The notes under the pieces: model-generated
What the model was told of the DNA's origin: nothing
The model's input: the letters and a program-made list of their open reading frames with translations, nothing else
Databases searched by the model: none
Part shown: piece by piece, positions 1 through 5,463 of the stretch
Layout: each line of letters starts with the position of its first letter
How positions within the stretch are numbered: position 1 is the first letter of the stretch
Made by a program: the position numbers and the translations under genes
From: JAJBWD01 sp041670885
GTDB taxonomy: Bacteria; Bacillota; Clostridia; Clostridiales; Clostridiaceae
Assembly (NCBI GenBank): GCA_041670885.1
Contig: JBAXYJ010000024.1
Span: 1-18,583, forward strand
Length of the DNA: 18,583 bases
Reading direction: 5' to 3'

Positions 1-691
1 TATCTTCACTATCTACATAAAAATCATGCTGAGAATAATCTAAACCCAAAATATTGTTTGATGGAGTTTTTACTTCATCAACATAGTATTCTACTGTAAA
101 TGATATGTAGTATTGGTTTTTACAGTTCTTTGATATAGCAGCACTTTTTATAATGCTGTTTTTAGGTAATTCTCTATGGTTAATAAATCTAATAAGTCCT
201 TTTGATTTTGGTATTCTGACAAAGTTAGTATCTACTATTGAAACTGTACCATTTTGATTATTTGTAGTAAAAGAATTCTGATTTCTGTTTTTGCTTTTGA
301 AATTAGGAATACCCTTTAAGTCTTTGAAAGTTAGTTCTTTACCTAAAGTTTTACTTTGCTTTACAGATTTTTTACAGTAGGTTTTACCATCATACTCATT
401 ATTGTATTTTCTAATGGCGCCCAGAAAATCAAGCTGAACATTTGCAAAAGCTAAGCTGTCTATTTCCTTCATGTATTCATAATCTTTTTTAATGGCAGCT
501 GGTGTAGGGAACTTGGTAGATTTATAAGATATCTTTCCATTTACAAAGTTTTCTTCTTCCAGCTTACTATATAACATATCCACATAGATGTTATACATTT
601 TTCTGCTGCAGCCAAAAGCTTTTTCAAAATATATAATTTGCTCTTTGTTAGGTTTAAGCCTGAATTTATAGCCCTTATTCTTCTTAACCAT
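1..691 (-). CDS. tnpB: TnpB (IS200/IS605 OrfB, RNA-guided nuclease family), 5' part only
   Basis: The gene is read on the minus strand from ATG at 691 and leaves the window at position 1, so about 230 residues are visible. The start is supported by GGAGGTGA seven bases upstream. The N-terminus (residues about 6-40, KGYKFRLKPNKEQ then a CSRKMYN segment) is the helix-turn-helix/wedge start typical of IS605 OrfB. At residues 215-220, ILGLDYS is followed by a FYVDSE stretch and matches the first RuvC strand; D218 would be the first catalytic Asp. The remaining RuvC Glu/Asp, the zinc finger and the element's right end lie outside the window. Family members are transposon-encoded RNA-guided DNA nucleases that help retain the element. 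No TnpA (Y1 transposase) lies upstream within the roughly 150 bases to the apparent element end, so this may be an IS1341-like, TnpB-only element. Whether it is intact cannot be judged. Confidence 0.9.
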   Translation of the reverse strand, partial: MVKKNKGYKFRLKPNKEQIIYFEKAFGCSRKMYNIYVDMLYSKLEEENFVNGKISYKSTKFPTPAAIKKDYEYMKEIDSLAFANVQLDFLGAIRKYNNEYDGKTYCKKSVKQSKTLGKELTFKDLKGIPNFKSKNRNQNSFTTNNQNGTVSIVDTNFVRIPKSKGLIRFINHRELPKNSIIKSAAISKNCKNQYYISFTVEYYVDEVKTPSNNILGLDYSQHDFYVDSED

Positions 692-761
692 AATCTCACC
701 TCCCTAATATGCCACCTATCCATTAGTTTAACCAGTTTGAGTGAGTATTATGTATCAATCC

Positions 762-794
762 TTATTTTATTAGGTATTGAACCTAATAAAATAA
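762..794. repeat. Perfect 14-bp inverted repeat at the IS end
   Basis: TTATTTTATTAGGT at 762-775 is followed by the loop ATTGA and an exact complement at 781-794. There is no T-run on either side that would mark it as a simple terminator. It sits between tnpB and the inferred element boundary, so it is probably part of the transposon end, either a structural hairpin or a barrier to read-through. Confidence 0.7.
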
Positions 795-806
795 AATGCT
801 ATCCAG

Positions 807-828
807 CTCCCACCTTAGAGGATGGGAG
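807..828. repeat. Imperfect subterminal hairpin, IS200/IS605-like end
   Basis: CTCCCACC (807-814) pairs with GGATGGGAG (820-828) around a TTAGA loop, leaving a bulged A at 822. Short GC-rich hairpins with an unpaired base near the tip are what Y1 transposases recognise at IS200/IS605 ends. Assignment to the element rests on this similarity and on the position just outside tnpB. Confidence 0.55.
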
Positions 829-844
829 AATTCCGCATAGAGAA

Positions 845-949
845 GTTAAAAATTCAAAGCTTATACCCTTTAAATACAGTGGGCATGGGTCCTTCTATGA
901 CCAGAAAGACAAATTTAATGAAGAACTGGTGAAATTTATTGAAGAATAA
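845..949 (+). pseudogene. C-terminal remnant of an alpha/beta hydrolase, cut by the IS
   Basis: The plus-strand frame ending at TAA 947-949 encodes VKNSKLIPFKYSGHGSFYDQ and then KDKFNEELVKFIEE. This reads like the last strand and helix of an alpha/beta-hydrolase fold: the GHG motif supplies the catalytic histidine, followed by a short F-YD segment and an amphipathic terminal helix. The nucleophile elbow and acid residue that should precede it are missing, and the upstream sequence is IS end DNA. The frame stays open back to 638, but that part is read through the transposon and is not hydrolase-like. The simplest reading is a gene destroyed by insertion, possibly with loss of its 5' part, which might instead lie left of the window. 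Confidence 0.6.
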
Positions 950-990
950 AGTTTTTACAACCTAGTTTTTTTCAATAATTAATTTCAATA

Positions 991-1027
991 CCGTATTATT
1001 CAGAGGCGAATTTTACGGCATTTTTTA
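991..1027 (+). terminator. Rho-independent terminator after the hydrolase remnant
   Basis: CCGTA at 991-995 pairs with TACGG at 1014-1018. Inside, ATTC pairs with GAAT across a symmetric TT/TT internal loop around AGAGGC. The stem is followed by CATTTTTTAT. The position 42 bases after the remnant's stop fits a terminator that outlived its gene. It also insulates satD from upstream transcription. Confidence 0.65.
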
Positions 1028-1149
1028 TGATCAGGCTTTGTATGAGGTATATATGTCATTATTATAGGGGACACGGGCATGTCATGATATATTCCTATCA
1101 GACCTTTAGAAAAATAAAGAATCTAACAAAGACCAGTTTATTTATCTGT

Positions 1150-1216
1150 GGATGAATAAAAATAAAATATTCGTCCAAAGATGAATAAGATAATAATATT
1201 CACCTATGGATGAATA
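1150..1216. repeat. 29-bp-period array of alternating GGATGAATA dyads (putative operator array)
   Basis: Five 9-bp units alternate in orientation: GGATGAATA at 1150, its near-complement TATTCGTCC at 1168, AGATGAATA at 1179, TATTCACCT at 1197, and GGATGAATA at 1208. The start-to-start spacings are 18, 11, 18 and 11, so the whole array has an exact 29-bp period (2.3 copies). Each full period is a 27-bp dyad with an AT-only centre of 9 bases. The array ends 4 bases before the -35 of the satD promoter. That placement suggests a binding site for an oligomeric regulator, for example an activator above the -35 or an autoregulating SatD. It differs from a CRISPR because there are no unique spacers. 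Confidence 0.75.
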
Positions 1217-1220
1217 AAAC

Positions 1221-1249
1221 TTGAAATAGATTAAGGATAATTGTATAAT
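1221..1249 (+). promoter_or_regulatory. Sigma-A promoter of satD operon
   Basis: TTGAAA (1221-1226) and TATAAT (1244-1249) are separated by 17 bases. Transcription should begin near 1256, only about 17 bases before the satD ATG, leaving room for the AGGAGGTG ribosome binding site and nothing more. Control is therefore likely at initiation, through the upstream dyad array, and not by a leader RNA. Confidence 0.75.
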
Positions 1250-1272
1250 TAGATTAATCAGGAGGTGTTGAA

Positions 1273-1959
1273 ATGTTTTTTTTCTTTTTTTACAATCCAT
1301 ATATAGCCATAATCGGTGATATCAAAGAGTCCAGAAAGATAAAAGACAGGAAAGGTACCCAGGATAAATTATTAGAAGTGCTTAATGAAATTAATGAAAA
1401 ATATGAGAAAGATATTTCTTCAAAGTTTATGATTACGCTGGGAGATGAATTCCAGGGACTGTTATGTAATGGAACAAATGTAATCAGCATTATTTTTGAT
1501 ATTGAACGAAAAATGTTCCCGGTAAAAATCAGATTTGGGGTAGGCATAGGGGAGATTACTACAGATATTAATTCTGAAATGGCAATTGGTGCGGACGGCC
1601 CTGGTTATTATAAAGCGAGAGATTCTATTAAATATTTAAAGGAAAATGAGCAAAAAAATAAAACTAATTCATCAAATATACGAATTGATGTGGATGGCGA
1701 TAATGAAAATACTACGGTTATGCTAAATACAATTTTATCGCTGCTTACTGCTATTAAAGAATTATGGACAGACAGGCAGCGGGAAATTATTTGGGATATG
1801 CTGGCACATCAGGATGGGCAAAAAAATGCAGCTGTGAGATTAAATATAACACAGTCAGCAGTTCAGAAAAGTTTAGCAAATGGAAAATACTATGCTTATA
1901 AAGAAGCCATAGAAACAATTGAAAAAGCGTTGGATGAGATAAGGAGAAAAGATGTTTAG
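1273..1959 (+). CDS. satD: SatD family protein: cyclase-like palm domain plus C-terminal HTH
   Basis: The 228-residue product matches the SatD family, named from the streptococcal ffh/sat acid-tolerance locus; its biochemical function is unknown. The start is fixed by AGGAGGTG seven bases upstream of ATG. After an odd run of five Phe, strand one reads AIIGDIKESRKIKDR (D16), followed by a helix, then ITLGDEFQGLL (residues 54-64, D58), IRFGVGIGEITT (86-97) and ADGPGYYKAR (107-116). The order DI...GDE...R-G-G-E...AR parallels class III nucleotide cyclases and GGDEF palms: two metal-binding acids, then a terminal Arg. The usual Asn of the cyclase N-x3-R motif is not apparent. Residues about 155-215 form a sigma-region-4/LuxR-like HTH (LTDRQREIIWDML-type helix, then AVRLNITQSAVQKSL). 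It overlaps the next gene by 8 bases. The SatD assignment is firm; the cyclase-like reading is inference. Confidence 0.85.
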   Translation: MFFFFFYNPYIAIIGDIKESRKIKDRKGTQDKLLEVLNEINEKYEKDISSKFMITLGDEFQGLLCNGTNVISIIFDIERKMFPVKIRFGVGIGEITTDINSEMAIGADGPGYYKARDSIKYLKENEQKNKTNSSNIRIDVDGDNENTTVMLNTILSLLTAIKELWTDRQREIIWDMLAHQDGQKNAAVRLNITQSAVQKSLANGKYYAYKEAIETIEKALDEIRRKDV

Positions 1960-2725
1960 AAAATGCTTTATAATACTTTTACTGTCACATATATTTGGTG
2001 ATTACTATCTTCAGACAGATGAGATGGCAGATAAGAAAGAGGAAAGTATCAGATGGCTGTATAAACATTGTTTGTTATATTGGGCAGCATATTTACTAAT
2101 AAGCATACCTGTATTTTCATTGAAAATATTTTTAGCAGGACTTGCAATGGCAATATTGCATGCAATTGTTGATGCCTGTAAATTTTACTATAATAAAAAG
2201 AAAAACAAAGATAAGACGAATTTGATAACTAAACGAAATATATATATTTTTGATCAGGGAATTCATCTGGCATGCCTTATTGCAGCAGCATACATTCTTA
2301 CAACTGGAAATGTAACTCTGACGGTAAATGCAGCAATAAATAAATTCTTTGATATTGCAATGTTATCAAAATTAAGTACGGTATGCTATTTAACAGCATT
2401 ATTGATTATACATAAACCTGCAAATATAACAATTATGCGTTTAATTGCAGTTTATAAACCTGTGAGCGGCGGACAGGATGGTAAAAAGCAAAGAGATTAT
2501 AATGCGGGAAGTTTTATTGGTACTGTTGAGAGAATAATTATTTTGATATTCCTGTCAATAGAGCAATATTCAGCTATAGGACTGGTATTAACTGCTAAAT
2601 CTATAGCGCGTTATGATAGAATTTCAAAAGATAAAGATTTTGCAGAGTATTATTTACTGGGAACTTTGATAAGTACGGCGTTTGTTACAGTAATTACATT
2701 TTTATTAATTCCCCTTGGGTCATAG
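1952..2725 (+). CDS. DUF3307 family polytopic membrane protein
   Basis: The 257-residue protein has about six or seven hydrophobic segments. Its ATG lies inside the last codons of satD (8-base overlap), with AAGGAG about a dozen bases upstream, so the two are translationally coupled. Conserved-looking polar residues sit in or beside the membrane helices: H13-x3-D17-x3-Q21 in HIFGDYYLQ, H39, H70-x3-D74 in HAIVD, and D101-Q102-x2-H105 in DQGIH. Such paired His/Asp sets recall intramembrane metal-dependent hydrolases of the YdjM/DUF457 sort, but no activity is established for DUF3307. A hydrophilic loop with KPVSGGQDGKKQRDYNAGS lies near residues 168-187. Pairing with SatD suggests that SatD senses or signals and this protein is the membrane effector or sensor. 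That role is inference. Confidence 0.8.
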   Translation: MFRKCFIILLLSHIFGDYYLQTDEMADKKEESIRWLYKHCLLYWAAYLLISIPVFSLKIFLAGLAMAILHAIVDACKFYYNKKKNKDKTNLITKRNIYIFDQGIHLACLIAAAYILTTGNVTLTVNAAINKFFDIAMLSKLSTVCYLTALLIIHKPANITIMRLIAVYKPVSGGQDGKKQRDYNAGSFIGTVERIIILIFLSIEQYSAIGLVLTAKSIARYDRISKDKDFAEYYLLGTLISTAFVTVITFLLIPLGS

Positions 2726-2806
2726 CAAATGCCGAGAACATGGTGGACAGGCCTTGCCTGCTAATCAGAATATAAATGCTTCAGCGAAGGAAGAATATAA
2801 GACTTA

Positions 2807-2850
2807 CAGAAAATAAAAGCCAATGCTTATCTAACAAAGCATTGGCTTTA
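2807..2850 (-). terminator. Strong terminator on the minus strand
   Basis: AAAGCCAATGC and GCATTGGCTTT form a perfect 11-bp stem (2816-2826 and 2839-2849) with a 12-base loop. On the minus strand it is followed by TATTTTCTG, extending the T-rich tail. On the plus strand the tail is weaker (AAATTTTAAAA), so it may also stop satD-operon read-through. It ends the RNA transcribed leftward from about 3000. Confidence 0.8.
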
Positions 2851-2999
2851 AATTTTAAAAGATATCCAAAATACCGGTACTCTTTTTTGACACCTATACA
2901 AGGATAGGTGGGTGTCAGCATAGATGCTTCAATCGCTTTCAATGATGCAAAGGGACTCATTTGATAGTACATTTCCCCATCTAACTATCGGACTCCCGA
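2808..2999 (-). ncRNA. Candidate structured non-coding RNA (possibly raiA motif; family unproven)
   Basis: Downstream of the SRP RNA and on the same strand lies about 190 bases with no convincing ORF but dense pairing potential. Reading leftward: ATCGG-GAGT-CCGAT (hairpin at 2987-3000), GATAGT pairing with ACTATC, GGGA pairing with TCCC, then CACCTAT pairing with ATAGGTG (outer GACACC/GGTGTC alternative) near 2891-2918, followed by the strong terminator. A TATAAA sequence at 3001-3006 could be its -10, although no good -35 is seen; otherwise it is processed from the SRP transcript. The short, purine-rich unpaired segments (GATGGGGAAATGTAC, TTGAAAGCGATTGAAG) resemble conserved loops of a clostridial structured RNA. 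raiA and 6S are the candidates I would test, without being able to confirm either. Confidence 0.5.
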
Positions 3000-3065
3000 T
3001 TTTATAATGTAGGTTCAAAATAAGAGCATAACGAATATTTCAGAAAGTATAATCCATGTATTCCT

Positions 3066-3357
3066 GTACTTAACTTAAGACAATTAATCTGCTGCCGCTA
3101 TAGATAAAAGTTAGCTGAAACCAGGTTGTCCCTCGCTGCATGGAAATTACCACCTGCCGCTGCTTCCTTCCGGATCTGACGGAGCTAATGAGTTCTTGCT
3201 GCAGGGGACCTTATGCTCCAGCGAAACTTTGATCAGGCAGCCAGCAGATTAAAGCCTAAGAAGGGTTAATATCTTTTAAAGTGGACTTAAGGTTACGGGG
3301 CACGCAGACTCCCAAGCCACCAGGAAACAAATCTAAAAGCTGTTGTTCTTTTGTTGT
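3066..3357 (-). ncRNA. ffs: Signal recognition particle RNA, large (Alu-containing) form
   Basis: On the minus strand, 3180-3159 reads the near-universal SRP helix-8 core: GTCAGATCC, then GGAAGGAAGCAGC with its GGAA tetraloop. The S-domain hairpin is flanked by long arms: TTAATCTGCTG-type sequence near 3252-3236 pairs with CAGCAGATTAA near 3096-3084, giving the elongated helix 5. Sequence near 3331-3295 (TCCTGGTGGCTTGGG and GCGTGCCCCGTAACC) supplies the Alu-domain loops found in Bacillus and Clostridium SRP RNAs. The RNA pairs with Ffh and directs co-translational membrane targeting. The 5' end is set by the promoter at 3364-3392; the mature 5' end may be some 20-30 bases inside after trimming. 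The 3' limit is approximate. Confidence 0.92.
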
Positions 3358-3363
3358 AGGACT

Positions 3364-3392
3364 ATATTAACATGCTTAAAATTCTTATACAA
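3364..3392 (-). promoter_or_regulatory. Sigma-A promoter for SRP RNA
   Basis: On the minus strand TTGTAT (3392-3387) and TAATAT (3369-3364) are 17 bases apart. The predicted start is near 3357, about 25 bases upstream of the Alu-domain sequence. Confidence 0.7.
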
Positions 3393-3491
3393 GATATGTA
3401 TGCATGGTAATTGAACCTATTATTGATAACTGTATCTATAAAGAGGAAATTGAGTATTATTTAAGGAAGAAGTAATACATAAGTATTAATA

Positions 3492-4517
3492 TCATTTTCC
3501 ACTTTCAAGTTTTACTATAACCAATTCAGGCAGATTAAAGAGTCTTATTGGAGCTATACTGTTTCCCAGACCTCTGCTTACTACCATTGAAGTATTCGTA
3601 TCACTATAAATGCCTTTATAATATTTAGGAAAAAATCCTTGATTGGGGGCTATAAGTCCTCCCAGTATTGGTAATATAATTTGTCCGCCATGGGCATGAC
3701 CTGTAAAAACTAAATCAATTTTTTCATCAGCATAAAGCTGAAACAGTTCCGGTCTATGGGATAAGAGTATGTTATAGGAGTCTTCTTTTTTTATCTTCTC
3801 GATTTCTTCTTTTGCTGTGGTAAAATCTCCGTATCCGCTTCTATTAAAGGTCGGATCATCTATCCCGGATATAATAATTTTATCTTCTCCTCTTTTTACT
3901 GGAACAGAATTATTCCTTAGAACTATTACTCCGCTGCCTATTAACTTCTTCTCCAGGGATGAGAATTTTCCAAAGCAGGCTTCGTTATTTCCAGGTACAT
4001 AATAAATAGGAGCTATAGCTTTTATTTCATCAATAAGGAGCATTGCTTTATCTTCATCGTATTTTCTGCTGTCAATAAGGTCTCCTGTAATGAATACAGC
4101 ATCCGGATTTTCGCTAATAATTGCTTTAACCAGATTATTATTATTAAAGGGGAAAACTTTATTATGCAGATCAGATATTTGTACTATTTTATATCCATCA
4201 AATTTAGCGGGTATTTTCCTGCTTTTTATGGAATACTTAGATATTGAAATATAATTATTACTAAAATATAAATAAATAATAAGCTGGATTATTATAATAA
4301 AAGGAATACCGTATTTGAATTTAGCATGTTTAGTTTTATGCCCGAATATTTTCATTCCTAAATAAGAGCCTATGCTGCCTCCGATTACTGCAATGATAAG
4401 AAGTGTACTTTCTTTAATTCGCCATTTGCCTGTTCGGGCTTTTTCTTTATCAATATACATAGATAAAAAGCCTGTTATATTTAGCAGGACAAAATAAAAA
4501 TTTAAATATTTAATCAT
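3492..4517 (-). CDS. DUF1294 - calcineurin-like metallophosphoesterase fusion (YkuE/YaeI-like)
   Basis: The 341-residue protein starts at ATG 4517 behind AAGGGG. Residues 1-88 form a DUF1294 domain: a membrane segment, then KARTGKWRIKESTLL, a glycine-rich second segment (VIGGSIGSYLGM), FGHKTKHAKF, and a third hydrophobic stretch. Residues about 108-336 are a calcineurin-fold phosphoesterase with the metal ligands in order: D116-x-H118 (SDLHN), D146 (GDLID), N177 (GNN), H254 (LSHRPE) and H274-x-H276 (GHAHGGQ). The usual GNH[ED] motif reads GNNE, so the histidine that normally contacts the phosphate (position 178) is Asn. Relatives are membrane-tethered phosphodiesterases or lipid A/UDP-diacylglucosamine-type hydrolases, but the substrate here is unknown. 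The catalytic domain probably faces outward or lies at the membrane surface. The gene is monocistronic and flanked by unrelated genes. Confidence 0.88.
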   Translation of the reverse strand: MIKYLNFYFVLLNITGFLSMYIDKEKARTGKWRIKESTLLIIAVIGGSIGSYLGMKIFGHKTKHAKFKYGIPFIIIIQLIIYLYFSNNYISISKYSIKSRKIPAKFDGYKIVQISDLHNKVFPFNNNNLVKAIISENPDAVFITGDLIDSRKYDEDKAMLLIDEIKAIAPIYYVPGNNEACFGKFSSLEKKLIGSGVIVLRNNSVPVKRGEDKIIISGIDDPTFNRSGYGDFTTAKEEIEKIKKEDSYNILLSHRPELFQLYADEKIDLVFTGHAHGGQIILPILGGLIAPNQGFFPKYYKGIYSDTNTSMVVSRGLGNSIAPIRLFNLPELVIVKLESGK

Positions 4518-4576
4518 AATAACCCCTTAAATAAATATAATTAGTGAAGACAAACATATACTTAATATTACTTTAA

Positions 4577-4605
4577 ATTATATTGTAAAAATATAAATTT
4601 ATGAA
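4577..4605 (-). promoter_or_regulatory. Possible promoter for the phosphoesterase gene
   Basis: On the minus strand TTCATA (4605-4600) precedes a perfect TATAAT (4582-4577) by 17 bases. The start point would leave a leader of about 55 bases. The surrounding DNA is very AT-rich, so chance matches are likely. Confidence 0.4.
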
Positions 4606-4682
4606 AAGATTACCAAAAGAGACAAAAAATAATATTTATATAAAGAATTAAACTAATATTGAACTTGAACATAATGATTTAT

Positions 4683-4737
4683 GGGCTGCTGCAGAACTGA
4701 TAAATAGTCAGGGTGCAGCAGCCCTGATTTTGTTTAT
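4683..4737 (+). terminator. GC-rich stem-loop, plus-strand terminator without an obvious gene
   Basis: GGGCTGCTGCA (4683-4693) pairs perfectly with TGCAGCAGCCC (4714-4724) around a 20-base loop and is followed by TGATTTTGTTTAT. No convincing gene ends just upstream on the plus strand; only a 16-codon ATG frame at 4602-4652 with no ribosome binding site is present. It may therefore terminate an unrecognised small RNA or be left over from a deleted gene. Confidence 0.6.
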
Positions 4738-4769
4738 ATGATATCACATATTAAGTAATACAGAGACTG

Positions 4770-4975
4770 CCGCTGAGGCAAATATCAGCTCATAATAAAA
4801 TGTTAAGCGACTATAACTTAACATTTTATCAAATTTTCAAGACATTCACTTCTAAAGTTAAGTGATCCTATAATATTGTTTCAGGTGGGGCAGACTTCCC
4901 ATCTCAAAGACCCGATGCTCAGCTTTAGCGTAAGCTAAGTTTACTGCATTAAGAAAGCACAGTAATTTAAACAAG
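4770..4975. other. Intergenic stretch with a series of hairpins, unidentified
   Basis: About 200 bases without a gene contain successive self-complementary blocks: GCTGA/TCAGC (about 4773-4790); AAAATGTTAAG (4797-4807) with CTTAACATTTT (4817-4827), an 11-bp perfect stem; CACTT/AAGTG (about 4848-4865); GGTGGG/CCCATC (about 4885-4904, one G-T pair); CTCAGCTT/AAGCTAAG (about 4918-4940, one mismatch); and TTACTG/CAGTAA (about 4943-4967). The GC-richer part (4883-4942) stands out from the AT-rich surroundings. It could be a structured RNA on either strand, or a decayed transposon end. I do not recognise a family. Confidence 0.4.
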
Positions 4976-5025
4976 GGTGTAATAAATTTATACGAAAAAA
5001 ATTTTGCCGCAAATATTAAAATTTG

Positions 5026-5054
5026 TTGAAAAATATTTGAACAAGATGTATACT
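5026..5054 (+). promoter_or_regulatory. Promoter of the 59-residue orphan gene
   Basis: TTGAAA (5026-5031) and TATACT (5049-5054) are spaced by 17 bases, with TG directly before the -10. The predicted leader is about 78 bases long. Confidence 0.65.
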
Positions 5055-5138
5055 AAAAATGAAGGGAAATATAGCATGAAGAAAATGAAATGCAATAAAA
5101 TATTCAAATAATATGTTTTAATTTAAGGAGGCTGTCTT

Positions 5139-5318
5139 ATGTTATCATATGTTGATTTGGTAGAAAAAATTCAAGTAAATAATTATCAGTTGCCTGATAA
5201 TGAGTATTTCAAAAATGAAAAAAATTATGGAAATTTAGAACGTGGTAACTTCTGGCAATTTCGAAATGCTGCTGCTGTCAGCCAGAATTTCATAAATTAT
5301 ATAAAAAAGAATAATTAG
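5139..5318 (+). CDS. Small hypothetical protein, 59 residues
   Basis: An ATG at 5139 sits seven bases after a strong AAGGAGG and opens a 59-codon frame to TAG at 5316-5318. The product begins MLSYVDLVEKIQVNNYQLPD, is rich in Asn, Tyr and Phe, and carries the motif RGNFWQFRNAAAVSQNF followed by a basic KK end. It has no membrane segment, signal peptide or Cys pair, so it should be cytosolic. It has its own promoter (5026-5054) and a strong terminator starting 20 bases after the stop, making a self-contained transcription unit. That arrangement, more than the sequence, argues that it is a real gene. I do not recognise a family. A small regulatory, toxin/antitoxin-like or spore-associated protein are possibilities that the sequence does not distinguish. 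Confidence 0.75.
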   Translation: MLSYVDLVEKIQVNNYQLPDNEYFKNEKNYGNLERGNFWQFRNAAAVSQNFINYIKKNN

Positions 5319-5337
5319 TTTTATTAGAAATGTTATT

Positions 5338-5368
5338 AACAGGGAGGAAATCCCTGTTTTTTTGTTTG
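5338..5368 (+). terminator. Rho-independent terminator after the small gene
   Basis: AACAGGGA (5338-5345) pairs with TCCCTGTT (5351-5358) around GGAAA and is followed by TTTTTGTTTG. It separates the small gene from the TetR promoter that starts at 5392. Confidence 0.9.
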
Positions 5369-5391
5369 CTAGAAATTATTTAAAATATGTA

Positions 5392-5420
5392 TTGACCAAA
5401 TCGTTTTATTGCATTATGAT
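5392..5420 (+). promoter_or_regulatory. Promoter of the TetR-ABC exporter operon
   Basis: TTGACC (5392-5397) and TATGAT (5415-5420) are separated by 17 bases. The -35 overlaps the first TetR-like operator, and the second operator lies just downstream of the -10, over the likely start point. Confidence 0.7.
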
Positions 5421-5438
5421 TACATTAACCGAATCGGT
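5395..5438. promoter_or_regulatory. Paired TetR-type operators
   Basis: ACCGAATCGGT at 5428-5438 is a perfect 5-bp-arm palindrome around one base. ACCAAATCGTT at 5395-5405 is the same element with two changes. Their centres are 33 bp apart, about three helical turns, so two regulator dimers would lie on the same DNA face, one over the -35 and one over the start site. Self-repression by the TetR protein encoded 26 bases downstream is the natural reading. Confidence 0.65.
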
Positions 5439-5463
5439 CGATAAAAATATGAGGTGAGTTCTT

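Larger units (their letters stand above)
1..845 (-). mobile_element. IS200/IS605-type element, tnpB-side end (partial)
   Basis: The element comprises the truncated tnpB and about 150 bases upstream of it. Two palindromes occupy this upstream end: a perfect 14-bp inverted repeat (TTATTTTATTAGGT, 762-775, and its complement at 781-794, 5-base loop), and an imperfect hairpin at 807-828 (CTCCCACC paired with GGATGGGAG, one bulged A). Subterminal imperfect hairpins instead of terminal inverted repeats are characteristic of IS200/IS605 ends. The outer boundary is inferred at about 840-848, where alpha/beta-hydrolase-like coding sequence resumes on the plus strand. The exact cleavage site is not resolved, and the other end is outside the window. 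Confidence 0.65.

Noticed and set aside
638..840. The plus-strand frame upstream of the hydrolase remnant, as a real N-terminus.
   Set aside because: It is read antisense to tnpB and through the transposon end, has no ribosome binding site and no hydrolase-like sequence; only the last ~35 codons are convincing.
1150..1216. Phased repeats as a CRISPR array.
   Set aside because: The units are 9-bp half-sites with AT-rich, similar linkers and a 29-bp total period; there are no unique spacers and no cas genes.
2781..2972. Minus-strand 63-codon frame downstream of the SRP RNA.
   Set aside because: No usable ribosome binding site, and it covers a run of stable hairpins and the terminator; a structured RNA is the better reading.
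3404..3475. Plus-strand 23-codon frame (MVIEPIIDN...YYLRKK) near the SRP promoter.
   Set aside because: No ribosome binding site, very short, and it overlaps the upstream region of the SRP promoter. It could be a gene remnant but cannot be supported.
4602..4652. Plus-strand 16-codon frame (MKRLPKETK...) before the GC-rich terminator.
   Set aside because: No ribosome binding site or promoter, and AT-rich low-complexity DNA.
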